A stretch of DNA of 64,000 nt from Dyella sp. M7H15-1 (GTDB lineage: Bacteria; Pseudomonadota; Gammaproteobacteria; Xanthomonadales; Rhodanobacteraceae): the NCBI RefSeq assembly GCF_004114615.1, contig NZ_CP035300.1, positions 3,162,001 to 3,226,000 on the forward strand. The letters run 5' to 3'. The translations under genes and the position numbers were made by a program. Shown here piece after piece: positions 1-8,313 of this stretch. Position 1 is the first letter of the stretch, and each line of letters begins with the position of its first letter. The notes below the pieces were generated by a model. It worked only from the letters and a program-made list of their open reading frames with translations, did not search any database and was not told the origin of the DNA.

Positions 1-97
1 CGATAGGGGGCAATGCCGCCTGCACGCAGATCGGCGTTGCGGCGATCAAGGTGATAGCGAAAGCAGTGGCGGCACTGCAAAGGAGGCGGCGTTGCAT
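1..97 (-). CDS. 5' end of a secreted protein gene (partial)
   Basis: Only the first 32 codons lie in the window. The ATG at 95-97 is preceded on the minus strand by an AGGAGA ribosome site five bases away. The encoded start has two arginines, a hydrophobic core and a small-residue end (MQRRLLCS..., then ...CVQAA), which is a typical Sec signal peptide with probable cleavage after VQA. The protein is therefore probably periplasmic, outer-membrane or secreted. The mature part is outside the window, so no function can be given. It is divergent from nrdJa and shares the 329-bp intergenic region with it. Confidence 0.6.
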   Translation of the reverse strand, partial: MQRRLLCSAATAFAITLIAATPICVQAALPPI

Positions 98-228
98 GAA
101 ATCTCCTGATCACGATTAACCATTCGGACTGTTCGACTCGGCGATCCGTAAGCGGTTCCCGATAAATGAGATCGGATGACCACTTTACATCGATCGAGCG
201 CGGGGGTAACGTTCGCCTACGTTCGCAA

Positions 229-244
229 CCACAACATCTTGTGT
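229..244 (+). promoter_or_regulatory. candidate NrdR box upstream of nrdJa
   Basis: The 16 bases CCACAACATCTTGTGT match 13 of 16 positions of the NrdR consensus acaCwAtATaTwGtgt, including every strongly conserved position. NrdR is the ATP/dATP-sensing repressor of bacterial ribonucleotide reductase genes. NrdR sites usually come in pairs about 31 bp apart. A second site at 260-275 shares only part of the consensus, so the pair is incomplete or degenerate. Confidence 0.5.
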
Positions 245-426
245 ACAGACGTCAGCGAATGACCTAATGCTGGTGCTTGGTGGGTAAAGTCAGCAAGGGT
301 GGCTGCCGATACCTGCGAAACCAACGCCAGGTGCGATTTGGTCGGTACCGGTCAACTGATAGAGCCGCATCTGTCTAGTAAGAAACCAATGGGGCCACAA
401 GGTCACAACGGGAGGTCAGGAAGCCG

Positions 427-2574
427 ATGAGCACCTTGCGTGCAACAACTACGGGTCTCGACGCCACGGCCATTCCGCTGCAGCCCGCGTCGCAGGACAT
501 CTGGGACAAGAAATACCGCCTGCGCACCAAGACAGCCGAGCCGGTGGATGCGTCCATCGACGACACCTGGCAGCGTGTTGCACGTGCCCTGTCCGATGTG
601 GAGGCCACGCCGGAACTGCGCGAGCACTGGTTCGAGCGTTTCCTGTGGGCGCTGCGTCGCGGGGCCATTCCCGCCGGCCGCATTACCTCCAACGCCGGTG
701 CGCTGGAACACAAGCCGGCGACATCCACCATCAACTGCACCGTGTCCGGCACCATCCATGATTCGATGGATGACATACTGCAGAAGGTGCATGAGGCGGG
801 GCTTACGTTGAAGGCCGGTTGCGGAATCGGGTACTGCTTCAGCACGTTGCGCCCGCGTGGTGCGTATGTGTCGGGGGCAGGCGCCTACACCAGCGGCCCG
901 CTGTCCTTCATGGATATCTACGACAAGATGTGTTTCACCGTCTCGTCCGCCGGCGGACGCCGCGGCGCGCAGATGGGCACCTTCGATGTCAGTCATCCGG
1001 ATGTGAAGGAGTTCATTCGCGCCAAGCGCGAGAACGGCCGCCTGCGTCAATTCAATCTGTCGCTGCTGATCACCGACGCCTTCATGCAGGCCGTCGAACA
1101 CGATCAGGATTGGCCGCTGGTCTTCCCCATTCACGTCAAGGAAAAGGACGAAATCCATCTCAACGACCCGTCCAAAGTCATCTGGCGCGAGTGGGAGACG
1201 CACGAAAACTACATCGCGCGGGAAGACGGTCTGGTCGCCTGCAAGATCTACGGCCACATTCGCGCGCGTCACCTGTGGGACATGATCATGGTTTCGACGT
1301 ACGACTACGCCGAACCTGGGTTCATCCTCATTGATAAGGTGAACGAGATGAACAACAACTGGTGGTGCGAGGATATTCGCGCTACCAATCCTTGCGGCGA
1401 GCAGCCCTTGCCACCCTACGGCTCCTGCCTGCTCGGCTCCGTCAACCTCACCACCTTCGTACGCGATCCCTTCGACCCCAAGGCTCGCTTCGACTGGGAC
1501 GAATACCGCGAGGTAGTGAAGATCTTCACCCGCATGCTCGACAACGTAGTGGAGATCAACGGTCTGCCGTTGGAGCAGCAGCGCAACGAGATCCTCTCCA
1601 AGCGCCGCCACGGCATGGGCTTCCTTGGTCTGGGCAGCGCGCTCACCATGCTGAAGATGCGCTACGGCACCGCCGAGGCAGTGGCCTTCACCGAAGAAGT
1701 GTCGCGTGAAATGGCCGTGGCTGGTTGGGAAGTTGCGCTCGATCTGGCCAAGGAAAAAGGCCCTGCGCCCGTGCTCGCCAAAAACTACACCGTCACCGGC
1801 GACATGCTGCGCAAGCGTCCGGAAATGGCCGAAGACGGCTACAAGGCTGGCGATCTGATCCCCGGCCGCGTGCTGCACGCCAAATACAGCCGTTACATGC
1901 AACGTGTGGCCAGCGTGGCGCCGAATCTAGTCAAGGAGCTGGCTGAAGTGGGTGCGCGCTTCACCCACCACACCTCCATCGCGCCCACCGGCACCATCTC
2001 GCTCTCGCTAGCCAACAACGCCAGCAACGGGATCGAACCCAGCTTTGCCCACCACTACTCGCGCAACGTGATCCGCGAGGGCCGTAAAACCAAGGAGAAG
2101 GTGCAGGTGTACAGCTTCGAGCTGCTCGCCTACCGTGCCCTGATCAACGCTGAAGCCATGCCGTTCAGCGACGACCCCAAGACCAAACTGCCCGACTACT
2201 TCGTCGCGGCCGACGACATTACGCCCAAGGAGCACGTCGACATTCAGGCTGCATCGCAGTTATGGGTGGATTCGTCCATCTCCAAAACCGCCAACGTACC
2301 CACCGATTACCCATACGAAGACTTCAAAGATATCTACTTGTACGCCTATAAACAGGGTCTCAAGGGCTGCACCACCTTTCGTTTCAACCCCGCCGCATTT
2401 CAGGGCGTGTTGGTTAAAGAAGCGGATCTGCAGAACACCCGCTACCGCTTCGAATTAGAAGACGGTAGCGTTGTGGAACTGAAAGGCAACGAGGAAGTGG
2501 AGTACGACGGAGAGCTACATACCGCTGCCAATCTGTTCGATGCCTTGAAGGAGGGTTATTACGGAAAATTTTAG
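427..2574 (+). CDS. nrdJa: adenosylcobalamin-dependent (class II) ribonucleotide reductase, catalytic subunit NrdJa
   Basis: Reduces ribonucleotides to deoxyribonucleotides using a B12-generated thiyl radical, oxygen-independently, in the cytoplasm. The 715-residue barrel has the expected cysteines: redox Cys104 (in TINCTV), radical Cys323 with Glu325 (NPCGEQ), and redox Cys334 (GSCLLGS). The glycine-rich KAGCGIGY and GGRRGAQMG segments are also typical. It stops at EGYYGKF, without the C-terminal cysteine pair that recycles the enzyme in full-length class II proteins. That part is supplied by the nrdJb product encoded at 3346-4089, as in the split Pseudomonas aeruginosa enzyme. The ATG has GGAGG 11 bases upstream. 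A candidate NrdR box lies about 180 bp upstream. Confidence 0.93.
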   Translation: MSTLRATTTGLDATAIPLQPASQDIWDKKYRLRTKTAEPVDASIDDTWQRVARALSDVEATPELREHWFERFLWALRRGAIPAGRITSNAGALEHKPATSTINCTVSGTIHDSMDDILQKVHEAGLTLKAGCGIGYCFSTLRPRGAYVSGAGAYTSGPLSFMDIYDKMCFTVSSAGGRRGAQMGTFDVSHPDVKEFIRAKRENGRLRQFNLSLLITDAFMQAVEHDQDWPLVFPIHVKEKDEIHLNDPSKVIWREWETHENYIAREDGLVACKIYGHIRARHLWDMIMVSTYDYAEPGFILIDKVNEMNNNWWCEDIRATNPCGEQPLPPYGSCLLGSVNLTTFVRDPFDPKARFDWDEYREVVKIFTRMLDNVVEINGLPLEQQRNEILSKRRHGMGFLGLGSALTMLKMRYGTAEAVAFTEEVSREMAVAGWEVALDLAKEKGPAPVLAKNYTVTGDMLRKRPEMAEDGYKAGDLIPGRVLHAKYSRYMQRVASVAPNLVKELAEVGARFTHHTSIAPTGTISLSLANNASNGIEPSFAHHYSRNVIREGRKTKEKVQVYSFELLAYRALINAEAMPFSDDPKTKLPDYFVAADDITPKEHVDIQAASQLWVDSSISKTANVPTDYPYEDFKDIYLYAYKQGLKGCTTFRFNPAAFQGVLVKEADLQNTRYRFELEDGSVVELKGNEEVEYDGELHTAANLFDALKEGYYGKF

Positions 2575-2670
2575 TTGTGGCATGTAACGCAAATTCGCGC
2601 TACGTTTTTGCTCACACCGTAATAGACTTAACGCAAGTTCCATAACAAACGTCCGGAGGGGAATGCCCGC

Positions 2671-3198
2671 ATGTCTATTGAAACCGAGTTCGAAGTTCAT
2701 CAGGAAGATCTGCGTGCACCGGTTGAACTGGTGCACGAAGAAGCTGCGGCACCGAAGAAGGCACGCCGCAAGCGCGCCGCCAAGAAGGCTGCTGCCCCGG
2801 CCAAGAAAGCTACCAAGAAGGCAGTGAAGAAAGCAGTGAAGAAGGCCGCCAAGAAGGGCGCTGCCAGGAAGGCCGTGAAGAAAGCTGCCAAGAAGGGCGC
2901 TGCCAGGAAGGCCGTGAAGAAAGCTGCCAAGAAGGGCGCTAAGAAGGGCGCCGCCAAGAAATCAGTGAAAAAGGCCGCCAAGAAAGCCAGCAAGGCCGTA
3001 AAGAAGACGGCCCGCAAAGCTGCAAAGAAGGTCAGCAGCAAAAAGACGGCCCGCCGTAAGGCCGCTACCAAGAAGACGGCCAAGAGGGCCACAAGCAAGA
3101 AAACCGCCAAGAAAGCGGGGAAGAGGTCCACTGCCAGCAAGAAGGTAGGCCGTAAAGCGACCAAGCGCGTCGCCAAGAAGGCTGCCCGCAAGAAGTAA
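2671..3198 (+). CDS. histone H1-like / AlgP-type lysine-alanine repeat protein
   Basis: 175 residues. After a short acidic N-terminus (about residues 1-30), nearly all of it is KKA, KKAAKK and ARKAVKKA repeats. This is the eukaryotic H1-tail type also seen in Pseudomonas AlgP and in many Xanthomonadales proteins. Such proteins bind DNA non-specifically and are thought to act on nucleoid structure. Start ATG 2671 has a GGAGGGG site upstream. The gene lies between the two halves of the split class II reductase and is followed by a strong terminator. Internal 39-bp tandem repeats make its length prone to change. The exact role is not known. Confidence 0.8.
   Translation: MSIETEFEVHQEDLRAPVELVHEEAAAPKKARRKRAAKKAAAPAKKATKKAVKKAVKKAAKKGAARKAVKKAAKKGAARKAVKKAAKKGAKKGAAKKSVKKAAKKASKAVKKTARKAAKKVSSKKTARRKAATKKTAKRATSKKTAKKAGKRSTASKKVGRKATKRVAKKAARKK
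2848..2940 (+). repeat. 39-bp tandem repeat inside the H1-like gene
   Basis: Two identical 39-bp units (2848-2886 and 2887-2925) are followed by the first 15 bases of a third. Each unit encodes 13 residues, AKKGAARKAVKKA, so gain or loss of units keeps the reading frame. Confidence 0.85.
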
Positions 3199-3207
3199 GT
3201 AAATGAG

Positions 3208-3245
3208 AATCCGGCCCGGTTCACACCGGGCCGGATTTCTTTTTG
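3208..3245 (+). terminator. Rho-independent terminator after the H1-like gene
   Basis: A perfect 13-bp stem (AATCCGGCCCGGT and its complement) closes a TCAC loop and is followed by TCTTTTT. It separates the nrdJa/H1-like transcript from nrdJb. Confidence 0.9.
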
Positions 3246-3345
3246 AAGCCCCTCTACCGAACACGCGAGGGGCGCCGCTCAATCAGCGCTGCCAGCGAAG
3301 GCACTCCACTCCACCACGTGTAATGCCACATCAGGAGCTTCGCCC

Positions 3346-4089
3346 ATGACGATCAAGATCGACAAAAAGATCAAGAGCTACCAAGTCGTCAAACCCGAAG
3401 ACAAACCCGCGCCCTCCGCCCAAACCGCCCCCGAGCAAGCCAAGGAAGTCCCCACGGCAGAAGTCATCCAGATGCACGAGAGCCTGGAGCGCCCCGAGGC
3501 CCTGGTCGGCTCCACCTTCAAGATCAAATCCCCGCTGTTCGAGCACGCCCTGTATGTCACCATCAACGACATCGTGCTCAACGCTGGCACCCCCTACGAG
3601 CAGCGTCGTCCCTTCGAGATATTCATCAACTCGAAGAACATGGATCACTTCCAGTGGATCGTCGCGCTCACCCGCATCCTCTCCGCTGTGTTCCGCAAAG
3701 GTGGCGACGTCACCTTCATCGTCGAAGAACTCAAGGCCGTCTTCGACCCCCGTGGCGGCTACTTCAAGTCCGGCGGCGTCTACATGCCCAGCATCGTCGC
3801 CGAGATCGGTGCGGTAATCGAGCAGCATATGAAGAACATCGGGCTCATCCATGATCCGGAGATGAGCGATGTCCAGCGTGCACTGATGGCTGAGAAGCGT
3901 GCCGCCTATGAACAGGCTGCCCAAAAAAGAATGGAGCTGAGCGCCAGCAGTCCTACGGATGCCGACATCAATGACTCGGCCGGCTTTCCGCCGGGTGCGA
4001 TGTTGTGTGTCAAGTGCAGCACCAAGGCGTTGGTGCTGATGGATGGATGTCAGACTTGTTTGAATTGTGGATATTCGAAGTGCGGTTGA
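3346..4089 (+). CDS. nrdJb: class II ribonucleotide reductase small C-terminal subunit NrdJb
   Basis: 247 residues that match the detached C-terminal portion of class II reductases (NrdJb of Pseudomonas). A conserved alpha/beta region (about 45-170; PFEIFINSKNMDHFQW, RILSAVFRKGG, DPRGGYFKSGG) is followed by a linker. The C-terminus is cysteine-rich (CVKC...CQTCLNCGYSKCG). That part is thought to bind zinc and shuttle reducing equivalents from thioredoxin to the active site of NrdJa. Start ATG 3346 follows an AGGAG site. Unlike in Pseudomonas, where the two genes are adjacent, the H1-like gene and its terminator lie between them here, so nrdJb probably needs its own promoter at about 3246-3330. 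Confidence 0.88.
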   Translation: MTIKIDKKIKSYQVVKPEDKPAPSAQTAPEQAKEVPTAEVIQMHESLERPEALVGSTFKIKSPLFEHALYVTINDIVLNAGTPYEQRRPFEIFINSKNMDHFQWIVALTRILSAVFRKGGDVTFIVEELKAVFDPRGGYFKSGGVYMPSIVAEIGAVIEQHMKNIGLIHDPEMSDVQRALMAEKRAAYEQAAQKRMELSASSPTDADINDSAGFPPGAMLCVKCSTKALVLMDGCQTCLNCGYSKCG

Positions 4090-4169
4090 AATAACCAGTC
4101 ATGAAACCACGGCAGATGAAGGTCAGCGTCACGGCGGTGAATGCCATCTTCAAAATAGGAACTCCGTCC

Positions 4170-4648
4170 TCAAGGTCGCGAGGTGCTCGGGACGACTTGA
4201 AATTCAACATATCTGTTTCTTGCCCGCACTTTCGGGATTTCGTTGTTCGCGACGGGCTCCGCACTTCCATGCCCTTCAGGGGACAACAACCGATTTTTCG
4301 CAACACCATTGGCAACCATCCAATGGAAGACCAACTTTGCACGTCGAAGCGACAAAGCGTCACACACCCTTCCACTGTATTCTTCGCTATCTGTGTGGCC
4401 CACAATCTTTATCTGGTACGGAGCCTTCAGAGCGTTGATGGCGTCCGCGTCATTTTTCAGAACCTGCAATGATTCGCTGGGTGATACCAGCGACGTATCG
4501 AGAGTACTGGTCTTCGACGGCATGCCTTCATTGAAAAAACGGCATCAATCGAAAAATCTGTTGCGAAAGCAACTTGAGAAGACGCGCAAGCCATCAAACC
4601 TAATAACAGGCTTGGCAAAATGGCGTTCCTTGTACTCCAGAATTTCAT
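4170..4648 (-). pseudogene. OmpA-like C-terminal domain lipoprotein, frameshifted in a T6 run
   Basis: The gene reads from ATG 4648. It encodes a signal peptide with a possible lipobox (LMAC, residues 18-21), then reaches VFS at a run of six T (minus strand; 4534-4539) and leaves frame. Adding one T gives VFFNEGMPSKTSTLD and continues into a clear OmpA/MotB peptidoglycan-binding domain: VGHTDS, then LSLRRAKLV, then RARNRYVEF. The restored product would be about 160 residues, a usual size for a small periplasmic OmpA-family protein anchoring to peptidoglycan. It may be a true pseudogene, a slippage-switched gene or a sequencing error in the homopolymer. Confidence 0.7.
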
Positions 4649-4941
4649 CTCCTATCTCTTCTCATTCAGTGCCCAGAAATCCATGTCTGCCCCTCCCTGG
4701 CAGTAGTCCGTTGGAGCCCGGATGGTCGCAAAAATTGACGTGATGGTTTTGTGAAATATCCCCCCAATTTCTCCGCTTTGAGGGGCCGTAGGGAGGTTCT
4801 AAGCCAGAGATACCCCTCTTCGAAGTAAGATTGGACTCGGTGATAGCGTTGACTTCCGGGATGGAAATCAAGCTGGGTGTTGGGTCAAAAAAAATGAGCA
4901 ACATTTTCTATATCTTGGGGAGAGGTAGTCGTGCGGACAAC
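4649..4941. other. intergenic stretch with no recognised feature
   Basis: Between the start of the broken OmpA-like gene and the tRNA terminator I see no ORF with coding character, no RNA motif and no repeat. It may hold the promoter of the OmpA-like gene. Confidence 0.5.
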
Positions 4942-4971
4942 AAAAAAAGCCCGCGCGTCGGCGAGCTTTTT
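4942..4971 (-). terminator. Rho-independent terminator of the tRNA cluster
   Basis: Read on the minus strand, AAAAAGC, an internal CGC stem and GCTTTTTTT form an 11-bp stem with a short loop, ending in a run of T. It lies 22 bases beyond the 3' end of tRNA-Asp. Confidence 0.8.
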
Positions 4972-4993
4972 GTGGCCTGCATTTTTCAGTAAT

Positions 4994-5070
4994 TGGCGGA
5001 GCGGACGGGACTCGAACCCGCGACCTCCGGCGTGACAGGCCAGCATTCTAACCGACTGAACTACCGCTCC
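4994..5070 (-). tRNA. tRNA-Asp (anticodon GTC)
   Basis: 77 nt including an encoded CCA. Acceptor GGAGCGG pairs with CCGCTCC. The anticodon loop CTGTCAC gives GTC, and the T-arm GCGGGTTCGAACCCG is intact. It is last in a three-tRNA transcript (Ala, Glu, Asp). Confidence 0.97.
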
Positions 5071-5159
5071 GCATTGTTACTGCCTTCCAGCGCACTCAAA
5101 CACACTAAAGTCCTTTTCCACTTTACCTCGACGGCTAAAAGTTGGCTGCCGGTTTAAAG

Positions 5160-5235
5160 TGGCGTCCCCACGGGGATTCGAACCCCGGTCGCCACCGTGA
5201 AAGGGTGATGTCCTAGGCCTCTAGACGATGGGGAC
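5160..5235 (-). tRNA. tRNA-Glu (anticodon TTC)
   Basis: 76 nt including CCA. Acceptor GTCCCCA is followed by D-arm CGTCTAGAGG, anticodon loop CTTTCAC (anticodon TTC) and T-arm GGGGTTCGAATCCCC. It is the middle gene of the cluster. Confidence 0.97.
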
Positions 5236-5244
5236 GTGTTGTGT

Positions 5245-5320
5245 TGGTGGAGCCAGGCGGGATCGAACCGCCGACCTCCTGCATGCCATGCAGGCGCTCT
5301 CCCAGCTGAGCTATGGCCCC
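5245..5320 (-). tRNA. tRNA-Ala (anticodon GGC)
   Basis: 76 nt including CCA. Acceptor GGGGCCA, anticodon stem CCTGC/GCAGG with loop ATGGCAT (anticodon GGC), T-arm GGCGGTTCGATCCCGCC. First gene of the cluster, nine bases upstream of tRNA-Glu. Confidence 0.97.
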
Positions 5321-5472
5321 ACGGCTGGAAGCCAAAAAGAGTAGGATGGATTGGAAATTCCGTCAAGCAATTTTTAAAAAATCTCATTGCTGGATGAGCC
5401 GGTTGTTTAGGCGTGGTCTGCATTACAAACGGTTGCCTTAAGCTGATGGCGAGACAACACCACGAGGAAGGC

Positions 5473-7239
5473 ATGCACGATATCGGCTTCATCCGTGACT
5501 TGGCACTAGTGATGCTTGTGGCAGGAGCCACCACGGTGCTGTTTCAGCGCCTGCACTTGCCAGTGCTGCCGGGTTACATCCTTGCGGGGGTGGTGATCGG
5601 TCCGCATACGCCGGGCGTGCTCGTGACCGATCCGCGTGCGATCAGCGACATCTCCAACCTGGGTGTTGTGTTGCTGATGTTTACGTTGGGGCTGGAATTC
5701 AGCGTGCGCAAGTTACGCCAGGTTGGCGGCACCTTATTACTGATCACGGTGATCGAAGTCGGCTTCATGTTGTGGGTGGGGTATCAGCTCGGGCTGCTGT
5801 TCGGCTGGGGCGGACGCAATGCATTGTTCCTGGGCGCGATCATGGCGTTGTCGTCGACCATGGTGGCTACGCGCGCGCTGACAGAAAACCATTTGCGGCA
5901 ATGGCCTTTTGCCCGACTGGTGGTGGGCATGTTGGTGGCAGAAGACATGCTTGCCATCGTGCTACTGACCTTGCTCACCGCCATTGCGATCAGTGGAACG
6001 GTACAAACGGTGGCGGCATTCAGCCTGGTAGGACATCTTGGTTTGTTCGTAGTCGCGGGCATGATCGTGGGATTGTTGCTGTTGCCACGCCTGGTGGATT
6101 ACGTCGCGCGTTTCGATCGGGACGAAACGCTACTAGTCAGCACACTTGGCATCTGTTTCGGTACGAGCCTGCTGGCCGACTGGCTAGGTTTCAGCGTGGC
6201 GCTGGGCGCATTTCTCGCCGGTGCGGTGGTGGCCGAGGCGCGCAATGCGCCTCGGGTGGTGCATCTGGTCGAGCCGTTGCGCGACATGTTTGCCGCGCTG
6301 TTTTTCGTTGCCATCGGCCTGAAGATCGATCCGGCACAGCTTGCCCATTACGCTTTGCCGGCTGTGTTGATCGCACTCACTGTGATGATTGGCAAGAGTG
6401 TGGTGTGCAGCGCCGGCATGTTTTTCATCGGTCATGATGCGCGAACGTCTTTGCGCACTGGCTTGTGCATGGCGCAGATTGGCGAGTTCTCGTTCGTGAT
6501 TGCCACGTTGGGACTGGCCCTGGGCGTGGCCAGTGATTTCATTTATCCGACTGCCGTGGCGGCTGCGTTGATTTGCATGATTGCGTCGCCTTATTTACTG
6601 CGTTCCGCGGATTTGCTTGCACGCGCAGGGGGGCATGTCGTGCCGCGTCCACTACGCTTGATGCTAACCAGTTACAGCGGATGGCTGGAGAACTTGCGGC
6701 CAGTCGATGAGAATGCGGTGTTGGCGGCGATGTTTCGCCGCCTGCTGTGGCACATCGCGGTGAACATCGCGCTGGTCATTACTTTGTTCGTGATTGGCGC
6801 TTACGTCAATGCACATAACACTGTTTGGTTCGAACGCTGGGGACTGAGTCGCGACATGCGTCATTCCCTCATCTGGGCATCCGCGCTATTCCTGTCGCTC
6901 CCTTTGCTGATTGCCGTATATCGCAAGGCTGAAGCGCTAGGCATGCTGTTGGCGGAGTTGGGCATACGCGAGCGTTTTGCTGGCGCCTACACCCAGGCTA
7001 TTCGGCAGGTTCTTGCGAAATTGATTCCGCTGGCCACATTACTGGTGCTGGCCATCTTGGTGAGCGTGCTGGGCTCGGCGATTTTGCCGCCGCGTGGCGT
7101 GGCGTTTTCCCTTATTGCCGCGTGCGTAGTGCTTGCTATCTTGCTCTGGCGCGGGCTGGTGAAGGTGCATGCGCGATTGCAGGCGGCACTGCGTGAAACC
7201 TTGGAAAAGCCTTCACCTTCCGATCACAAATCGAGCTGA
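5473..7239 (+). CDS. CPA2-family monovalent cation/proton antiporter (Kef-type)
   Basis: 588 residues. The first 390 or so form the usual 12-13-helix Na+/H+ exchanger fold of the CPA2 family (GYILAGVVIGPHTPG near the N-terminus; LGLEFS; ALSSTMVA; FFVAIGLKID; GEFSFVIATLG). It would exchange K+ or Na+ for protons across the inner membrane. The C-terminal 190 residues add further hydrophobic segments and lack the TrkA-N/RCK nucleotide-binding domain of KefB/KefC, so regulation must differ. I chose ATG 5473 because it follows GAGGAAGG and begins at the first helix. The frame is open from 5413. It diverges from the tRNA cluster. Confidence 0.85.
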   Translation: MHDIGFIRDLALVMLVAGATTVLFQRLHLPVLPGYILAGVVIGPHTPGVLVTDPRAISDISNLGVVLLMFTLGLEFSVRKLRQVGGTLLLITVIEVGFMLWVGYQLGLLFGWGGRNALFLGAIMALSSTMVATRALTENHLRQWPFARLVVGMLVAEDMLAIVLLTLLTAIAISGTVQTVAAFSLVGHLGLFVVAGMIVGLLLLPRLVDYVARFDRDETLLVSTLGICFGTSLLADWLGFSVALGAFLAGAVVAEARNAPRVVHLVEPLRDMFAALFFVAIGLKIDPAQLAHYALPAVLIALTVMIGKSVVCSAGMFFIGHDARTSLRTGLCMAQIGEFSFVIATLGLALGVASDFIYPTAVAAALICMIASPYLLRSADLLARAGGHVVPRPLRLMLTSYSGWLENLRPVDENAVLAAMFRRLLWHIAVNIALVITLFVIGAYVNAHNTVWFERWGLSRDMRHSLIWASALFLSLPLLIAVYRKAEALGMLLAELGIRERFAGAYTQAIRQVLAKLIPLATLLVLAILVSVLGSAILPPRGVAFSLIAACVVLAILLWRGLVKVHARLQAALRETLEKPSPSDHKSS

Positions 7240-7407
7240 ATGTGACGTCCTGCACATTCATGCGGATGAACCTTTTGATGGATATCGCGGTCAATGCCTG
7301 AACGTCGTTGCCAAGACCGGACTGGACACCGCACAATGCGTAGCCAGCCTCCATTTGGGGGAGGTCCGGCCGGCTCGCCGGCATATTCCATAACGAGGGA
7401 GTTCCAA

Positions 7408-8211
7408 ATGAAGCAATTTCTGCGACCCACGCTGACGGCGGCCGCCCTGGCTGTTGCGATGGGCATGACTGCTGGCGCGCAGGCACAGACGTCGTCCGGC
7501 ACCAGTGCTGCGACGGGCACTGTTGACAAGATCAAAGCCAGCACCGTGGTTGGCTATGAGTTGGCTGGTTCGGTACCGCCGGTCATGCGCGATGCCGTGG
7601 ATCCGGCGACCGTTGCCAAGGCTGTTCAGGACGCACTCTCCGGCAAGAAGCCGCCGATGAGTGAAGCGGAGTTCAACTCCACCGCCCAGGCTTTCGAAGC
7701 CCAGTTGCGCACCAAGGCCAAGGCCGAGTTCGACGCCACTTCGGCCAAGAACAAGACTGAAGGTGAAGCCTTCCTGACCAAGAACAAGTCGGCCTCTGGT
7801 GTGAAGACCACGGCTTCGGGCCTGCAGTATCAGGTCATCACGCAAGGCACCGGTGCTCGTCCGGGTCCGAATGACACCGTGAAGGTGAACTACACCGGCA
7901 CGTTCGTGAATGGCGAAGTGTTCGACAGCTCCTCCAAGAACAACCCTCCGGGCCCGACCTCAATCCCGTTGGCTCACGTGATCCCGGGCTTCCGCGAAGG
8001 TCTGCAACTCATGCAGGTTGGCGGTCACTACAAGCTCTTCATCCCGGCGAGCCTTGGCTATGGTGCTGAGCCGCAGCGTCCGTTCCCGCCGAATTCCACA
8101 CTGATTTTCGACGTCACTTTGGTGAGTACGGGCCCGACCCCTGCTGGTACGGCTGGCCGCGATGCAGGTGGTCCCGGTGGTGGCGCCAATGGCGGCAGCA
8201 GCAATCAGTAA
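7408..8211 (+). CDS. periplasmic FKBP-type peptidyl-prolyl cis-trans isomerase (FkpA/Mip-like)
   Basis: 267 residues. A signal peptide ends at GAQAQ (about residue 26), followed by a helical dimerisation region typical of FkpA/Mip proteins (about 50-125, rich in K, A and E). The FKBP domain is about 130-232 (VKVNYTGTFVNGEVFDSS, HVIPGFREGLQLM, IPASLGYG, LIFDVTLV). A Gly/Asn-rich tail ends the protein. It catalyses prolyl isomerisation and acts as a folding chaperone for envelope proteins. ATG 7408 follows a GAGG site and starts the signal peptide. A terminator follows the stop. Confidence 0.92.
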   Translation: MKQFLRPTLTAAALAVAMGMTAGAQAQTSSGTSAATGTVDKIKASTVVGYELAGSVPPVMRDAVDPATVAKAVQDALSGKKPPMSEAEFNSTAQAFEAQLRTKAKAEFDATSAKNKTEGEAFLTKNKSASGVKTTASGLQYQVITQGTGARPGPNDTVKVNYTGTFVNGEVFDSSSKNNPPGPTSIPLAHVIPGFREGLQLMQVGGHYKLFIPASLGYGAEPQRPFPPNSTLIFDVTLVSTGPTPAGTAGRDAGGPGGGANGGSSNQ

Positions 8212-8238
8212 TCGTTGCTGCTTATGCCATAAAGATTG

Positions 8239-8270
8239 CAGGGCGCGAAGCAATTCGCGCCCTGTTTCGT
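8239..8270 (+). terminator. Rho-independent terminator after the FKBP gene
   Basis: An 11-bp stem CAGGGCGCGAA/TTCGCGCCCTG with a GCAA loop is followed by TTTCGTT. Confidence 0.8.
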
Positions 8271-8313
8271 TGTGTGTGTCTTGCGCCTCTGTCGCTGACA
8301 CTGCAATAACGGA

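Noticed and set aside
98-426. Cobalamin riboswitch upstream of the B12-dependent nrdJa
   Set aside because: I looked for the conserved B12-box and GCCACTG core and could not align them. The only supported signal there is the NrdR-like site.
403-1902. Long open frame of 499 codons on the minus strand
   Set aside because: It lies entirely antisense to nrdJa, is His/Gly/Val-rich as expected for the reverse of a high-GC gene, and has no ribosome site or recognisable domain.
2700-3224. Minus-strand Phe/Leu/Ala-rich frame that looks like a membrane protein
   Set aside because: It is the antisense image of the Lys/Ala repeats of the H1-like gene; the hydrophobicity is an artefact.
4662-4904. 80-codon frame between the OmpA-like gene and the tRNA cluster
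   Set aside because: No ribosome site, biased composition or similarity; it overlaps nothing coherent.
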